Source: Marinobacter sp. ANT_B65
GTDB taxonomy: Bacteria; Pseudomonadota; Gammaproteobacteria; Pseudomonadales; Oleiphilaceae
NCBI RefSeq assembly: GCF_002407605.1
Contig: NZ_NXGV01000001.1
Location: forward strand, 990,895-1,054,894
DNA length: 64,000 nt
Reading direction: 5' to 3'
The position numbers were made by a program, and so were the translations under genes. How positions within the stretch are numbered: position 1 is the first letter of the stretch; each line of letters begins with the position of its first letter. Below are positions 28,084-37,207 of the stretch, piece after piece. Under the pieces are notes generated by a model. The model ran no database searches, was not told the origin of the DNA, and saw only the letters and a program-made list of their open reading frames with translations.

Positions 28084-29217
28084 ATGACAGTTTCTGTCCT
28101 GGTCGTTGATGATTCAGGGTTCTTCCGCAAACGGCTGACGGCGATACTGACTGCGTCCGGGCAAATCCGCGTGGTGGGTGTTGCTTCCAATGGCCGTGAA
28201 GGCGTAGAACTGGCCGAATCGCTGCGTCCGGATGTCATTACGATGGATTACGAGATGCCGGTGATGGACGGTATTTCGGCCGTGCGCGAGATTATGAAGA
28301 CGCATCCGGTACCTGTGTTGATGTTTTCTTCTCTGACATATGAAGGTGCCAGAGTTACGCTGGACGCGCTCGAAGCCGGTGCCGTGGATTTTCTGCCCAA
28401 GAACTTTGAAGAAATTGCCCGGGATGGCAGTCAACTACAGAAAATACTGATTGATCGCGTGTTGGATGTTGCACGTAGCCGGCCTGTAGGTCGTGTTATG
28501 CCTGCGCCAACGCGCTCCCGGGAATCTGTAAAGCCGGCTGCAAAGACTGCTGCTCCGGCTCCCGGGCCAGTGCCAAAACCTGCTGTTCCGAGCCGCCAGG
28601 AGCAATCCCCGCAGCCCGCACGTCCTTCCCGAAAAGGCCCGGCGCGCCACTATGCTGTTGTCGGGATCGGAACCTCTACCGGAGGCCCGGTTGCACTCCA
28701 GCGCGTGCTGGCGGCATTGCCGGCGGCGTTTCCTTCACCAATTGTGTTGGTGCAACATATGCCCGCGAGCTTCACTCCGGCGTTTGCGGAGAGGCTTAAT
28801 AAACTTTGCAGGATCGAAGTCCGCCAGGCTGAGGATGGCGATATGCTTCAGCCCGGGCTGGCGTTGCTTGCCCCGGGTGGCAAACAGATGATGATTGAAA
28901 ACCGGGGTGGTCGGCCACGGGTACGTATTTTGCCGGGAGACGAGCGCTTGAACTACCGGCCTTGCGTAGATGTCACCTTTGGCTCTCTGGCCCGTTCCTT
29001 CCCCGGCAAAACCCTTGGTGTGATCCTTACGGGAATGGGAGCGGACGGCAGGGAGGGCTGTCGCATGATGAAGCAAAGCGGATCTCAAATCTGGTCTCAG
29101 GATGAAAAATCCTCAGTGATCTATGGCATGCCCATGGCTGTTGCTAAAGCTGGCCTGAGTGATGAAGTTCTGGCTCTGGATGACGTAGCTCCCCGATTGA
29201 TTGAAGGTGTCTGCTGA
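28084..29217 (+). CDS. cheB: Chemotaxis protein-glutamate methylesterase CheB
   Basis: Removes methyl groups from receptors. The receiver domain has its phospho-acceptor at D55 (ITMDYEMPVMDG); the C-terminal esterase has the catalytic serine S198 in GIGTSTGGP, the histidine in VQHMPASFT and the aspartate in GMGADGREG. 377 residues with a Pro/Ala-rich linker. The stop overlaps the motC start (TGATG). Confidence 0.96.
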   Translation: MTVSVLVVDDSGFFRKRLTAILTASGQIRVVGVASNGREGVELAESLRPDVITMDYEMPVMDGISAVREIMKTHPVPVLMFSSLTYEGARVTLDALEAGAVDFLPKNFEEIARDGSQLQKILIDRVLDVARSRPVGRVMPAPTRSRESVKPAAKTAAPAPGPVPKPAVPSRQEQSPQPARPSRKGPARHYAVVGIGTSTGGPVALQRVLAALPAAFPSPIVLVQHMPASFTPAFAERLNKLCRIEVRQAEDGDMLQPGLALLAPGGKQMMIENRGGRPRVRILPGDERLNYRPCVDVTFGSLARSFPGKTLGVILTGMGADGREGCRMMKQSGSQIWSQDEKSSVIYGMPMAVAKAGLSDEVLALDDVAPRLIEGVC

Positions 29218-29957
29218 TGGATGTCCTCAGTCTGCTGGGTGTCGTTCTGGCATTTGCAGCCATTCTTGGGGGCAACCTGCTGGAAGGTGGTGCGCTGAGC
29301 TCACTCTTCAATGGCCCGGCGGCCATTATCGTTATTGGTGGCACTCTGGCGGCGACCATTCTTCAGACCTCCTGGCCGACGTTGAAACGGGCCTGTGCCC
29401 AGGCCAGATGGGTGTTTGTCCCGCCCTTTATCAGTATCGAAGATGGTATTGGCAAGGTGATCGACTGGAGTGTGAAGGCCCGGAAACAGGGGCTTCTGGG
29501 GCTTGAGGGGCTGGCCGAGAAAGAGCCGGAAGATTTTGCCCGCAAAGGTTTGCAGCTACTGGTGGACGGGGCTGAAACAGAAACTATCCGAAGCATCATG
29601 GAAATTGACCTGGATTGTCGGGAGCAACGGGATCTGGAAGCTGCCAAGGTGTTTGAAGCCATGGGCGGATACTCGCCGACGATCGGCATCATTGGCGCAG
29701 TTATGGGGCTGATTCAGGTAATGACTAACCTTGAAGATCCCCAGTCGCTCGGCAGTGGCATTGCCACTGCTTTTGTGGCAACTATCTACGGGGTAGCACT
29801 GGCAAACCTGTTTTTCTTTCCAGTTGCCAACAAGTTGCGGGGTCTGGTTAAAGAGCGCTCAAGATACGAAGACATGATGATCGATGGCATTATCGCCATC
29901 GCGGAGGGTGAGAACCCGAAATCCATTGAATTGCGTCTGCGGGGCTTCCTGCAGTAA
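29217..29957 (+). CDS. motC: Flagellar motor stator protein MotC (MotA family)
   Basis: Proton-channel stator subunit of the second Pseudomonas-type stator. 246 residues with four membrane helices; helices 3 and 4 are in GGYSPTIGIIGAVMGLIQVM and the FVATIYGVALANLFFFPVA region. The cytoplasmic loop holds charged residues that meet FliG. The name MotC rather than MotA follows from its place after cheB, as in Pseudomonas. Confidence 0.93.
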   Translation: MDVLSLLGVVLAFAAILGGNLLEGGALSSLFNGPAAIIVIGGTLAATILQTSWPTLKRACAQARWVFVPPFISIEDGIGKVIDWSVKARKQGLLGLEGLAEKEPEDFARKGLQLLVDGAETETIRSIMEIDLDCREQRDLEAAKVFEAMGGYSPTIGIIGAVMGLIQVMTNLEDPQSLGSGIATAFVATIYGVALANLFFFPVANKLRGLVKERSRYEDMMIDGIIAIAEGENPKSIELRLRGFLQ

Positions 29958-29975
29958 GCACACCCGGTTCCTAAT

Positions 29976-30758
29976 ATGCGGCGTCGCAGGCAACCACAGG
30001 ATGATTTGCACAACAAGGAACGTTGGCTGATTTCCTATGCGGATTTCATAACCCTGCTATTTGCTTTTTTTGTAGTGATGTACTCGGTGTCGTCGGTAAA
30101 TGAAGGCAAGTACAAGGTACTCTCAGAAACCTTAACCGGGGTTTTTAACGCGCCTCAGAGATCCTTTCAGCCCATTGAAGTGGGTGATCAGCCCCGCCGC
30201 CCTGCGGTGAGTGTCTCGGAGGATGTTATTCCTCCAGTCGTGACGGAAGCGCCCAGAAATCCGGAGCAGGATGCCCGGGAGCGTACGGAAGATCTGCGAG
30301 ACATGGCAAACCAGCTCGAGATAGAGTTTGGTGATCTGATCAATCGTGGCGTCGTTACTCTGGAAACCAACGACCGCTGGCTGGCGCTTAACTTACCGGA
30401 CAGTTTGTTATTCGGTAGCGGTGATGCCGAGCCGCATTACGACGCGTTTGGTGTTATCGAGAAGATCTCAGGGGTTCTCCGGAACAGGGATAACGCAGTA
30501 AAAGTTGAAGGATTTACCGACAACCAGCCAATTCGTACGCCCCGCTTTCCCTCGAATTGGGAGTTGTCAGCGGCTCGGGCTGCTGCAGTCGTGCGCATGT
30601 TGGATATGGAAGGTATCGAACCTGAACGGCTTGCGGCAGTTGGATACGGACAGCATCAGCCTGTAGCTCGCAATGACACTGAAGAAGGGCGTCGGAGAAA
30701 CCGGCGTGTCGTGCTTCTTATTTCCCGCGATGCCAGTATCCGGGGTGTCATGCGCTAG
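29976..30758 (+). CDS. motD: Flagellar motor stator protein MotD (MotB family)
   Basis: Partner of MotC with an OmpA-like peptidoglycan-binding domain. The single membrane helix contains the proton-carrying D23 (SYADFITLLFAFFVVMYSV). The C-terminal domain includes VEGFTDNQPI and NWELSAARAAAVVRML. 260 residues. MotD-type stators are linked to surface swarming in Pseudomonas. Confidence 0.94.
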   Translation: MRRRRQPQDDLHNKERWLISYADFITLLFAFFVVMYSVSSVNEGKYKVLSETLTGVFNAPQRSFQPIEVGDQPRRPAVSVSEDVIPPVVTEAPRNPEQDARERTEDLRDMANQLEIEFGDLINRGVVTLETNDRWLALNLPDSLLFGSGDAEPHYDAFGVIEKISGVLRNRDNAVKVEGFTDNQPIRTPRFPSNWELSAARAAAVVRMLDMEGIEPERLAAVGYGQHQPVARNDTEEGRRRNRRVVLLISRDASIRGVMR

Positions 30759-30772
30759 AACTCCGTTTCCGT

Positions 30773-30799
30773 TCAAGTTGTCTGACCTCTGGCCGATAA
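30773..30799 (+). promoter_or_regulatory. Sigma-28 (FliA) promoter before parC-parP-cheW
   Basis: The -10 element GCCGATAA at 30792-30799 is the exact consensus. The -35 element TCAAGTTG at 30773-30780 matches TAAAGTTT in six of eight positions, and the spacer is the canonical 11 bases. Initiation would fall about 50 bases before the parC start. Confidence 0.87.
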
Positions 30800-30854
30800 A
30801 ATGATTACAGCGGGTTTCAGTGGCTTGCAATAACGTATTTTCCGGAGAGAAAAC

Positions 30855-31644
30855 GTGCGAATCTGGGCAGTAGCCAATCAGAAAGGTGGTGTGGGTAAAA
30901 CCACCTCGGTAGTCGCTTTAGGCGGTTTGCTGGCAGAACGCGGTAAGCGCGTCCTCGTAGTTGATCTTGATCCCCATGGCTCTCTGACCAGTTGGTTCGG
31001 ATACGACCCGGACACGCTTGCCCACAGTGTTTTTGACCTGTTTCAACATCAGGGCAAGGTACCTGAAGGTCTTCCCGCCCAGCTTATTACAGAAACCAGT
31101 TGTCCCGGGCTGGCTCTGCTGCCAGCGAGTACGGCACTGGCTACTCTGGAGCGCCGCATGGTTGGCGTTGAGGGGATGGGGCTTATCGTTTCCCGGGCTC
31201 TTGCCCAGCTGTGGGACGATTTCGACTACGTTATTCTGGATAATACACCGTCGCTGGGTGTGCTTATGGTCAATGCACTGGCAGCCGCGCAACATCTTGT
31301 TATTCCAGTACAAACAGAGTTTCTCGCCATCAAGGGTCTTGAGCGTATGCTGCATACCTTGCAGATGATTATGCGCTCCCAGAAAAACCAGTTGCCCTAT
31401 ACCATCGTGCCTACAATGTTCGACCGCCGCACCCAGGCTTCAGTCAAGAGCCTTAACCTGTTGCGAAAAACCTACCAGGACAACCTGTGGAAGTTTGCGG
31501 TGCCCGTTGATACAAAATTCCGCGACGCAAGCCAGTCGGGCAATGTGCCATCGAAACTGGACTCGCAAACCCATGGTGTCCGCGCCTACCGGCATTTGCT
31601 GGATGATTTACTGGCGCGGACGGGGACTTTAAAGGAACGTCAGC

Positions 31645-31652
<8 letters not shown>
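30855..31652 (+). CDS. parC: Chemotaxis-cluster ParA-like ATPase ParC
   Basis: ParA/MinD-type ATPase of 265 residues that places chemotaxis arrays at the pole in Vibrio and Pseudomonas. The deviant Walker A is ANQKGGVGKTTSVVAL; DLDPHGSLTSWFG follows; DNTPSLGVLMVNAL is Walker B. The GTG at 30855 is 6-10 bases after GGAGAG. Location between motD and a CheW-like ParP gene separates it from the chromosome-partition ParA. Confidence 0.9.
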
Positions 31653-32387
<735 letters not shown>

Positions 32388-32388
<1 letters not shown>

Positions 32389-32401
32389 CCAGCAGGCTGG
32401 T
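32388..32401. repeat. Inverted repeat after parP
   Basis: ACCAGC, two bases, GCTGGT directly at the end of parP. No T-run follows, so it is not a standard terminator; it may stabilise the 3' end. Confidence 0.3.
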
Positions 32402-32424
32402 TACTGAATGAAACCGTGCCGTGC

Positions 32425-32440
32425 TGGCACGATTTGTGCC
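32425..32440 (+). promoter_or_regulatory. Possible sigma-54 promoter before cheW
   Basis: TGGCACGATTTGTGCC has the exact GG-N10-GC spacing and a perfect -24 (TGGCACG), but the -12 TGTGC departs from TTTGC. The -24 also forms the right arm of a CGTGCC-N5-GGCACG inverted repeat (32415-32431). The site is 82 bases before cheW. Confidence 0.5.
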
Positions 32441-32521
32441 CTTGAATATAGTATTGGGCACTGATGATGTTTTTTTGACGATCAGGTTGCCCGCAGGGTG
32501 GCCTAACAGGAGAGACAGGTT

Positions 32522-33010
32522 ATGGCATCCCCGAGCGGACAGCAAAGTCAGGCCCAGGACGATCAGGTACTGCAGTATGTGACTTTCCGGCTGGATAACG
32601 AGACCTACGGTCTGAACGTTATGCAGATTCAGGAAGTATTGAGATACACAGAAATCGCGCCTGTGCCAGGCGCGCCGGATTATGTTCTGGGCATCATCAA
32701 CCTGAGAGGCAACGTGGTGACGGTTATTGATACCCGCCGCCGCTTCGGGTTGGCAGATGCGGATGTTACAGATGCAACCCGGGTAGTAGTGATGGAATCG
32801 GCCGATCAGGTGATGGGTATTCTGGTGGATTCCGTGGCTGAGGTTGTGTACCTGAAAGCCAGTGAAATAGAGACCGCACCGAATGTGGGTAACGAAGAAA
32901 GTGCCAGATTTATCCAGGGTGTGTGCAACAAAGATGGTGAACTGATCATATTGGTCGAGTTCGACAAAATGCTGTCAGACCACGAATGGGCTGAAATCTC
33001 AGGACTGTAA
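32522..33010 (+). CDS. cheW: Chemotaxis coupling protein CheW
   Basis: Adaptor between receptors and CheA. 162 residues with the full CheW fold (VTFRLDNETYGLNVMQIQEV, GIINLRGNVVTVIDTRRRFG, VMGILVDSVAEVV). GGAGAGACAG precedes the ATG. It is separated from parP by 133 bases that may hold its own promoter. Confidence 0.97.
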   Translation: MASPSGQQSQAQDDQVLQYVTFRLDNETYGLNVMQIQEVLRYTEIAPVPGAPDYVLGIINLRGNVVTVIDTRRRFGLADADVTDATRVVVMESADQVMGILVDSVAEVVYLKASEIETAPNVGNEESARFIQGVCNKDGELIILVEFDKMLSDHEWAEISGL

Positions 33011-33035
33011 ACCGGGGTTGTACCGGACAGACCTT

Positions 33036-33080
33036 ATGATGGACGCCTTCCGTGGCTAATAAACCGGAGACGTCCATCAT
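33036..33080 (+). repeat. Inverted repeat enclosing the start of the DUF2802 gene
   Basis: ATGATGGACG at 33036-33045 is complementary to CGTCCATCAT at 33071-33080. The ribosome site GGAG (33066-33069) lies in the loop and the start codon in the right arm. The left arm also opens a short frame of seven codons ending at 33059. Confidence 0.55.
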
Positions 33081-33471
33081 GTTTACTGAAATTCCTGCTT
33101 ATACCCCCTGGGTCCTGACCGCTGTAGCGCTGGTACTGGTTTTTGCGCAGGGTGTCATGCTCGGGCGCCAGAACCGGCAGCTGAAAACTCTGGTCAAGGA
33201 ACGCTGTGACACTCTCGGTCGGGAATTACACGCTACGGCCAGCGGCAGTATGGGGGTGGGCCAGCGCCTTGTCGCTTGCGAACGCCAATTGCACGAGCTG
33301 CGTTCAACCATTGACGAGATGCGCCAGAACGATCCTTTGCGTATTTCTTATGACGAAGCCTCGCGGCTTGTTGATCTCGGTGCGGATATCGACGATCTTA
33401 TGAACACTTGTGGGATATCCCGTCCCGAGGCCGAGCTGGTATCAGCGCTGAGAAAGCGTCAGGCGGCCTGA
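33079..33471 (+). CDS. DUF2802 protein of the chemotaxis cluster
   Basis: 130 residues from ATG 33079, which has GGAG nine bases upstream; a GTG at 33052 is the alternative. One N-terminal membrane helix (WVLTAVALVLVFAQGVMLG), a coiled-coil-like middle, and a helical C-terminal domain (DEASRLVDLGADIDDLMNTCGISRPEAELV) resembling a small DNA-binding-like fold. Homologues follow cheW in Pseudomonas (the PA1465 position). Its function is unknown. Confidence 0.75.
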   Translation: MFTEIPAYTPWVLTAVALVLVFAQGVMLGRQNRQLKTLVKERCDTLGRELHATASGSMGVGQRLVACERQLHELRSTIDEMRQNDPLRISYDEASRLVDLGADIDDLMNTCGISRPEAELVSALRKRQAA

Positions 33472-33497
33472 TATTACGCTGCTACGGACGCTCTTGA

Positions 33498-35780
33498 ATG
33501 AAGAAGGTTTACCAGAGGGCCCGTGAGGCCCTTCTTGCTGTATCCCGCCATGATTTTGTTACCGGCTCTGACCTGATTCCCTCCATGACCGGGCACTCCA
33601 TTCCCCGGGAAGAGACTGTAGGCCATATTCTGTCTATCATGCCGGAAATTACTCCTGCTGATGTTGTGATGCATGTCGGGGGTGGCTCGGGCTATCTCGC
33701 AGCAGTGTTATCCAGCCTGGCCGGCCGTGTTATCTATGTAGAAAAAAACCGGCACGTTGCGGAAGCTGCAAAGGCACGTTTTTTCAGTCTTGGTATGCAC
33801 AATGTGGATGTTCAGGCTCAATCGGCTGAAAGCGGTTTTGAACTCGACCAGCCCTGTGACCTGGTGCTGTGTACAACCTTCATGGCGGATCGCGATGTTT
33901 TGTCGCGTTATCTTCGGGAAGGGGGCAACCTGATTTGCCTTGAAGGGAAGGCCGGGCCCGTTCCGAGTATGGCGATGTTTGTAAAGCGTGCAGATAAACT
34001 TGAGCGCGTACGCACACTCGGATGGGTGGATTTTAACCGGAATTCCGGACAGATTCTGATCGATCTGGGTATGGTCGACGACGAAGAACTGGCGAAAGCG
34101 AAGGCCGAGGCCGAAGCTGGTAACTGTCGTGTGCTGGATGTCTTGCGCCGTAATCTGAACATTGAGGAAACCGACCTCTATCGTTCGCTGGCCCAGCAGC
34201 GGGGAATGGTTTTTGCTGAGGCTGACGAGCTTTTGCCTTCGTTGAAGACGGATCTTTTCCGGCGGTTTTCCCGCACGTTTCTGGATTTGTCCCGCATTAT
34301 CCCTGTGGCCCAGGGGAATGAGAAAGTCACGTTCGTTACCGATGATCCAGACGCCCGTACTGACCAGCTGGAGCGGATGAGCCCCAATCACGTGGCGGAG
34401 TGCTGGTTGGTTACACCTACAGATTTCCGGAGAATCTGGTCGGCACTGGACCTGTCAGCAAAGGGTAACCGGTTTGCTGCAGACCAGTCAGTGCAATCGT
34501 CTTCGGGTTCGAGGGCCGGCATACAGCGAGACAGACCTTTGGGCGGTGAAACCGGAAACTATCATGTCAGCCCTTATCTGGTCTCTGTGTATGAAGCGAT
34601 ACTTCTGGATGCGGTCAGCGAAAAGGCCAGCGACATACACATTGAACAGTATGGGGAGCGGGTAAGAATCCGTTTGCGGGTCGATGGAGATCTTCACGAT
34701 CTGGGGCAGTATCAGCTTACGCCCCGGGAAATCAAAGGCGTTATCAACATTATCAAGTTGCGGGCGGAGCTTAATATTGCCGAGCGCCGTTTGCCTCAGG
34801 GCGGGCGTTCTCGTCTGCAACTGGGGGATATGTCCTACGATTTGAGAATACAGACTCAGCCGTCACTTCATGGTGAGCATGCGGTTATCCGGCTTTTACC
34901 GCAGACGGGGCGGGCCATGACCATTGCCGAGCTGGGTATGTCACCCATCATCGGCTCCCATTACGAGCGGCTGCTTGATAACCCGGCGGGCCTTGTTCTG
35001 GTTGTGGGGCCAACCGGCTCCGGCAAGTCCACAACACTCTATGCAGGTCTGCAAACTCTCGCAGATGATGGCCGCCGGAAGGTGATTACGGTAGAGGATC
35101 CTATTGAGTACTCCATTGACAATATTCAGCAGACCCGTGTCCGGAGCGATATAGGTTTCAACTTCGCGGATGCCATGCGCGCTTTCGTGCGCGAGGATCC
35201 GGATGTGATTCTGGTGGGTGAAATTCGCGACCATGAAACCGCCCTGGAAGCTGTTCGCGCATCCCAGACGGGGCATGTTGTACTTTCTACACTGCACTGT
35301 AACGATGCGGTAGATTCCCTTCAGCGCCTGTACGATCTGGGTGTTCATCCGAACTCCATCGCCGGTGAACTGCTGGCTGTGATTGCCCAGCGTCTCGCCA
35401 AGAGAATCTGTATACACTGTCGCCAACCCGCAACGCCGGAACCGGCCATTCTTGAAGAAGTGTTCCCTGACGGGACTCCGGATAATTTCCGTTGTTTTGA
35501 AGGAGCAGGGTGCGATAAATGTAACGGTCGTGGGACTCAGGGCAGGGTGGCCATTGTAGAGTATATGGAGGTGGACGCCGACATCCGCAATGCGATTTCG
35601 AACCAGCCGCCTGTTGCTGAGCTACGCTGGCGGGCACTGGATTCAGGCCTTATCACTATGCGCGATAGCGCGCTGGATCACGTAATTGAGGGTGTTATCC
35701 CCATGTCGGAATTACCGCGTATTCTGCCTCGGGAACGTATGGCTCCGGAAGTTCGCGGTGGCCGCAGGAGTCCGTTATGA
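33498..35780 (+). CDS. Fusion of PCMT-like methyltransferase domain with GspE/PulE-type secretion ATPase
   Basis: 760 residues. Residues 5-180 resemble protein-L-isoaspartate methyltransferase: RHDFV, then SAM-binding motif I as VMHVGGGSGYLAAVLSSL (57-74), YVEKN, and LREGGNLICLEG. Residues 185-320 look like a GspE/MshE N-terminal domain (ILIDLGMVDDEEL, LAQQRGMVFAEAD). Residues 360-760 are a full ATPase: Walker A GPTGSGKST with K510, VEDPIEY, Walker B ILVGEIRDHETA, LSTLHCNDA and a four-cysteine zinc site (CIHC ... CDKC). No pilus or type II secretion genes lie nearby, and the neighbours are chemotaxis genes and an AAA+ ATPase coupled by an ATGA overlap. The methyltransferase part may be degenerate. 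Substrate unknown. Confidence 0.85.
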   Translation: MKKVYQRAREALLAVSRHDFVTGSDLIPSMTGHSIPREETVGHILSIMPEITPADVVMHVGGGSGYLAAVLSSLAGRVIYVEKNRHVAEAAKARFFSLGMHNVDVQAQSAESGFELDQPCDLVLCTTFMADRDVLSRYLREGGNLICLEGKAGPVPSMAMFVKRADKLERVRTLGWVDFNRNSGQILIDLGMVDDEELAKAKAEAEAGNCRVLDVLRRNLNIEETDLYRSLAQQRGMVFAEADELLPSLKTDLFRRFSRTFLDLSRIIPVAQGNEKVTFVTDDPDARTDQLERMSPNHVAECWLVTPTDFRRIWSALDLSAKGNRFAADQSVQSSSGSRAGIQRDRPLGGETGNYHVSPYLVSVYEAILLDAVSEKASDIHIEQYGERVRIRLRVDGDLHDLGQYQLTPREIKGVINIIKLRAELNIAERRLPQGGRSRLQLGDMSYDLRIQTQPSLHGEHAVIRLLPQTGRAMTIAELGMSPIIGSHYERLLDNPAGLVLVVGPTGSGKSTTLYAGLQTLADDGRRKVITVEDPIEYSIDNIQQTRVRSDIGFNFADAMRAFVREDPDVILVGEIRDHETALEAVRASQTGHVVLSTLHCNDAVDSLQRLYDLGVHPNSIAGELLAVIAQRLAKRICIHCRQPATPEPAILEEVFPDGTPDNFRCFEGAGCDKCNGRGTQGRVAIVEYMEVDADIRNAISNQPPVAELRWRALDSGLITMRDSALDHVIEGVIPMSELPRILPRERMAPEVRGGRRSPL

Positions 35781-36880
35781 ATGCCGGGAAGCAGCACAAA
35801 AAGGCCGCACAGAGGGAGTCTGCCGAGGTTGTCTTCAGTGGTGAACTGGACAAGCTTGCCACAATGGATCTTGGGCCGGTGCCTCCAGGCTGGCGCATGT
35901 CGCCACGGGCGGTTGAGAAGTTTGTCATGGGTGATGACAGTCTGGGTATAGAGCAGAAATTTGTTGCAGATCGGGCCATGGTTATCCGCATTATCATTTC
36001 TTTGTGCACCAGCCGGGGCTGTCTGCTGGTTGGTGAGCCTGGTACGGCCAAGTCCTGGCTGTCTGAACTGCTTACAGCGGCCATATCCGGAAACTCCACT
36101 CTTGCCTTGCAGGGCGGCGCTATCACGCAGGTGAGCCAGTTACTCTATGGCTGGAACGAGGCGATTCTCGCCGCCCAAGGCCCCTGCATGGAAGCTCTGG
36201 TGCCCAGCCCGCTTATGAGAGGCATGATGGAGGGTCGGCTGGTGCGATTTGAGGAAATTGCCCGCTGTCCGCAGGCTCTGCAGGATGCCATCCTGTCAGT
36301 GCTCTCCGACAGGGTTGTCGTAGTTCCGGAAATTCCCGGTGATGAGGGTGTTGTTCTGGCCAGGGAAGGTTTCAACCTGATAGCCACGTCTAATAGTGTG
36401 GATGCGGGTGTTCACGAGATGAGTGCGGCCCTGAAACGCCGCATGGACTTTGAAGAAATTCGTCCAATCAGGAATTTACCGGATGAAATCGGCGTGGTTC
36501 TGCGAGAGGTAAGCAAGGCCAATAAGCGCGCGGGTATACGCGTGGATCTGGATGAAGAGGTTATCGAGGTTCTGGTAACCATGTTTCACGAGCTGCGTAA
36601 CGGCCAGACAATGGATGGCCGAAGTACCGACCGCCTGGCTGGTGCCGCACTTTCTACAGCCGAAGCTGTATCGGTTGCCCACGCTGCGAGCCTTGGTGCA
36701 TGGTATTACGGTGGCGGCATTATGACCGTGGAGCAGCTGATGCATCACATCATAGGCTCAGCTCTCAAGGATCATCCGGATGACCGCCGACGGCTAAAAC
36801 ACTACTTTGAGACAGCAATTGCACCCCGAAAAGGGGCCGTATGGACCCAGGTATGGGCGCTGCGCTCACTCATCCATTGA
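35777..36880 (+). CDS. MoxR/AAA_5-type AAA+ ATPase coupled to the GspE fusion
   Basis: 367 residues. Walker A is GEPGTAKS with K92; RFEEIARCP is the Walker B region, IATSNSVDAG sensor 1, and MSAALKRRMDF holds the arginine finger. Dynein/MoxR-like ATPases usually act as chaperones with a von Willebrand factor A protein; none is encoded beside it. The ATGA overlap with the preceding gene implies joint translation with the GspE fusion. Target unknown. Confidence 0.8.
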   Translation: MNAGKQHKKAAQRESAEVVFSGELDKLATMDLGPVPPGWRMSPRAVEKFVMGDDSLGIEQKFVADRAMVIRIIISLCTSRGCLLVGEPGTAKSWLSELLTAAISGNSTLALQGGAITQVSQLLYGWNEAILAAQGPCMEALVPSPLMRGMMEGRLVRFEEIARCPQALQDAILSVLSDRVVVVPEIPGDEGVVLAREGFNLIATSNSVDAGVHEMSAALKRRMDFEEIRPIRNLPDEIGVVLREVSKANKRAGIRVDLDEEVIEVLVTMFHELRNGQTMDGRSTDRLAGAALSTAEAVSVAHAASLGAWYYGGGIMTVEQLMHHIIGSALKDHPDDRRRLKHYFETAIAPRKGAVWTQVWALRSLIH

Positions 36881-37207
36881 CGGTGACTGACTGGGAAATG
36901 AAGCGGAAGTATCCTTGCCTGCGTCTTCCGGCGTTCGGCCACGTATATGAAATGCAAACGCAAGAACTTCAGCTATAACCCGATAGAGGTTTTCGGGGAT
37001 TTCCTCGTTCAGGGACAAGCGCGCAAGAATGCCCGCAAGTTCTGCATTCTCATACAGGGGCACGTTGTGTTCCCTGGCTATCCGTATGATCTCATCAGCC
37101 AGTTCGTAAGTGCCTGTGGCCGTTATGGTGGGAGCTTTCTCGCCGTCGTATTTCAGGGCAACTGCGGCGCTGGAGCCTGAAGAAAAGCTTTCGTTTTGTT
37201 TGTTCAT
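36866..37207 (-). CDS. FlhB C-terminal-domain paralogue (FhlB/FlhX type)
   Basis: 113 residues without membrane helices. They align by eye with the cytoplasmic end of FlhB in this window: AVALKYD, IAREH, EIPENLY and VIAEVLAFAFHIRG against EIPDGLY and AIAQVLAYVFQLR. It starts just after the point where FlhB is cleaved, so it resembles a free FlhB-CC domain. Such proteins can replace that domain in Salmonella FlhB. The ATG overlaps the stop of the FliK-like gene, an operon of two export-switch proteins. The last 15 bases overlap the end of the AAA+ gene on the other strand. Confidence 0.85.
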   Translation of the reverse strand: MNKQNESFSSGSSAAVALKYDGEKAPTITATGTYELADEIIRIAREHNVPLYENAELAGILARLSLNEEIPENLYRVIAEVLAFAFHIRGRTPEDAGKDTSASFPSQSPSMDE

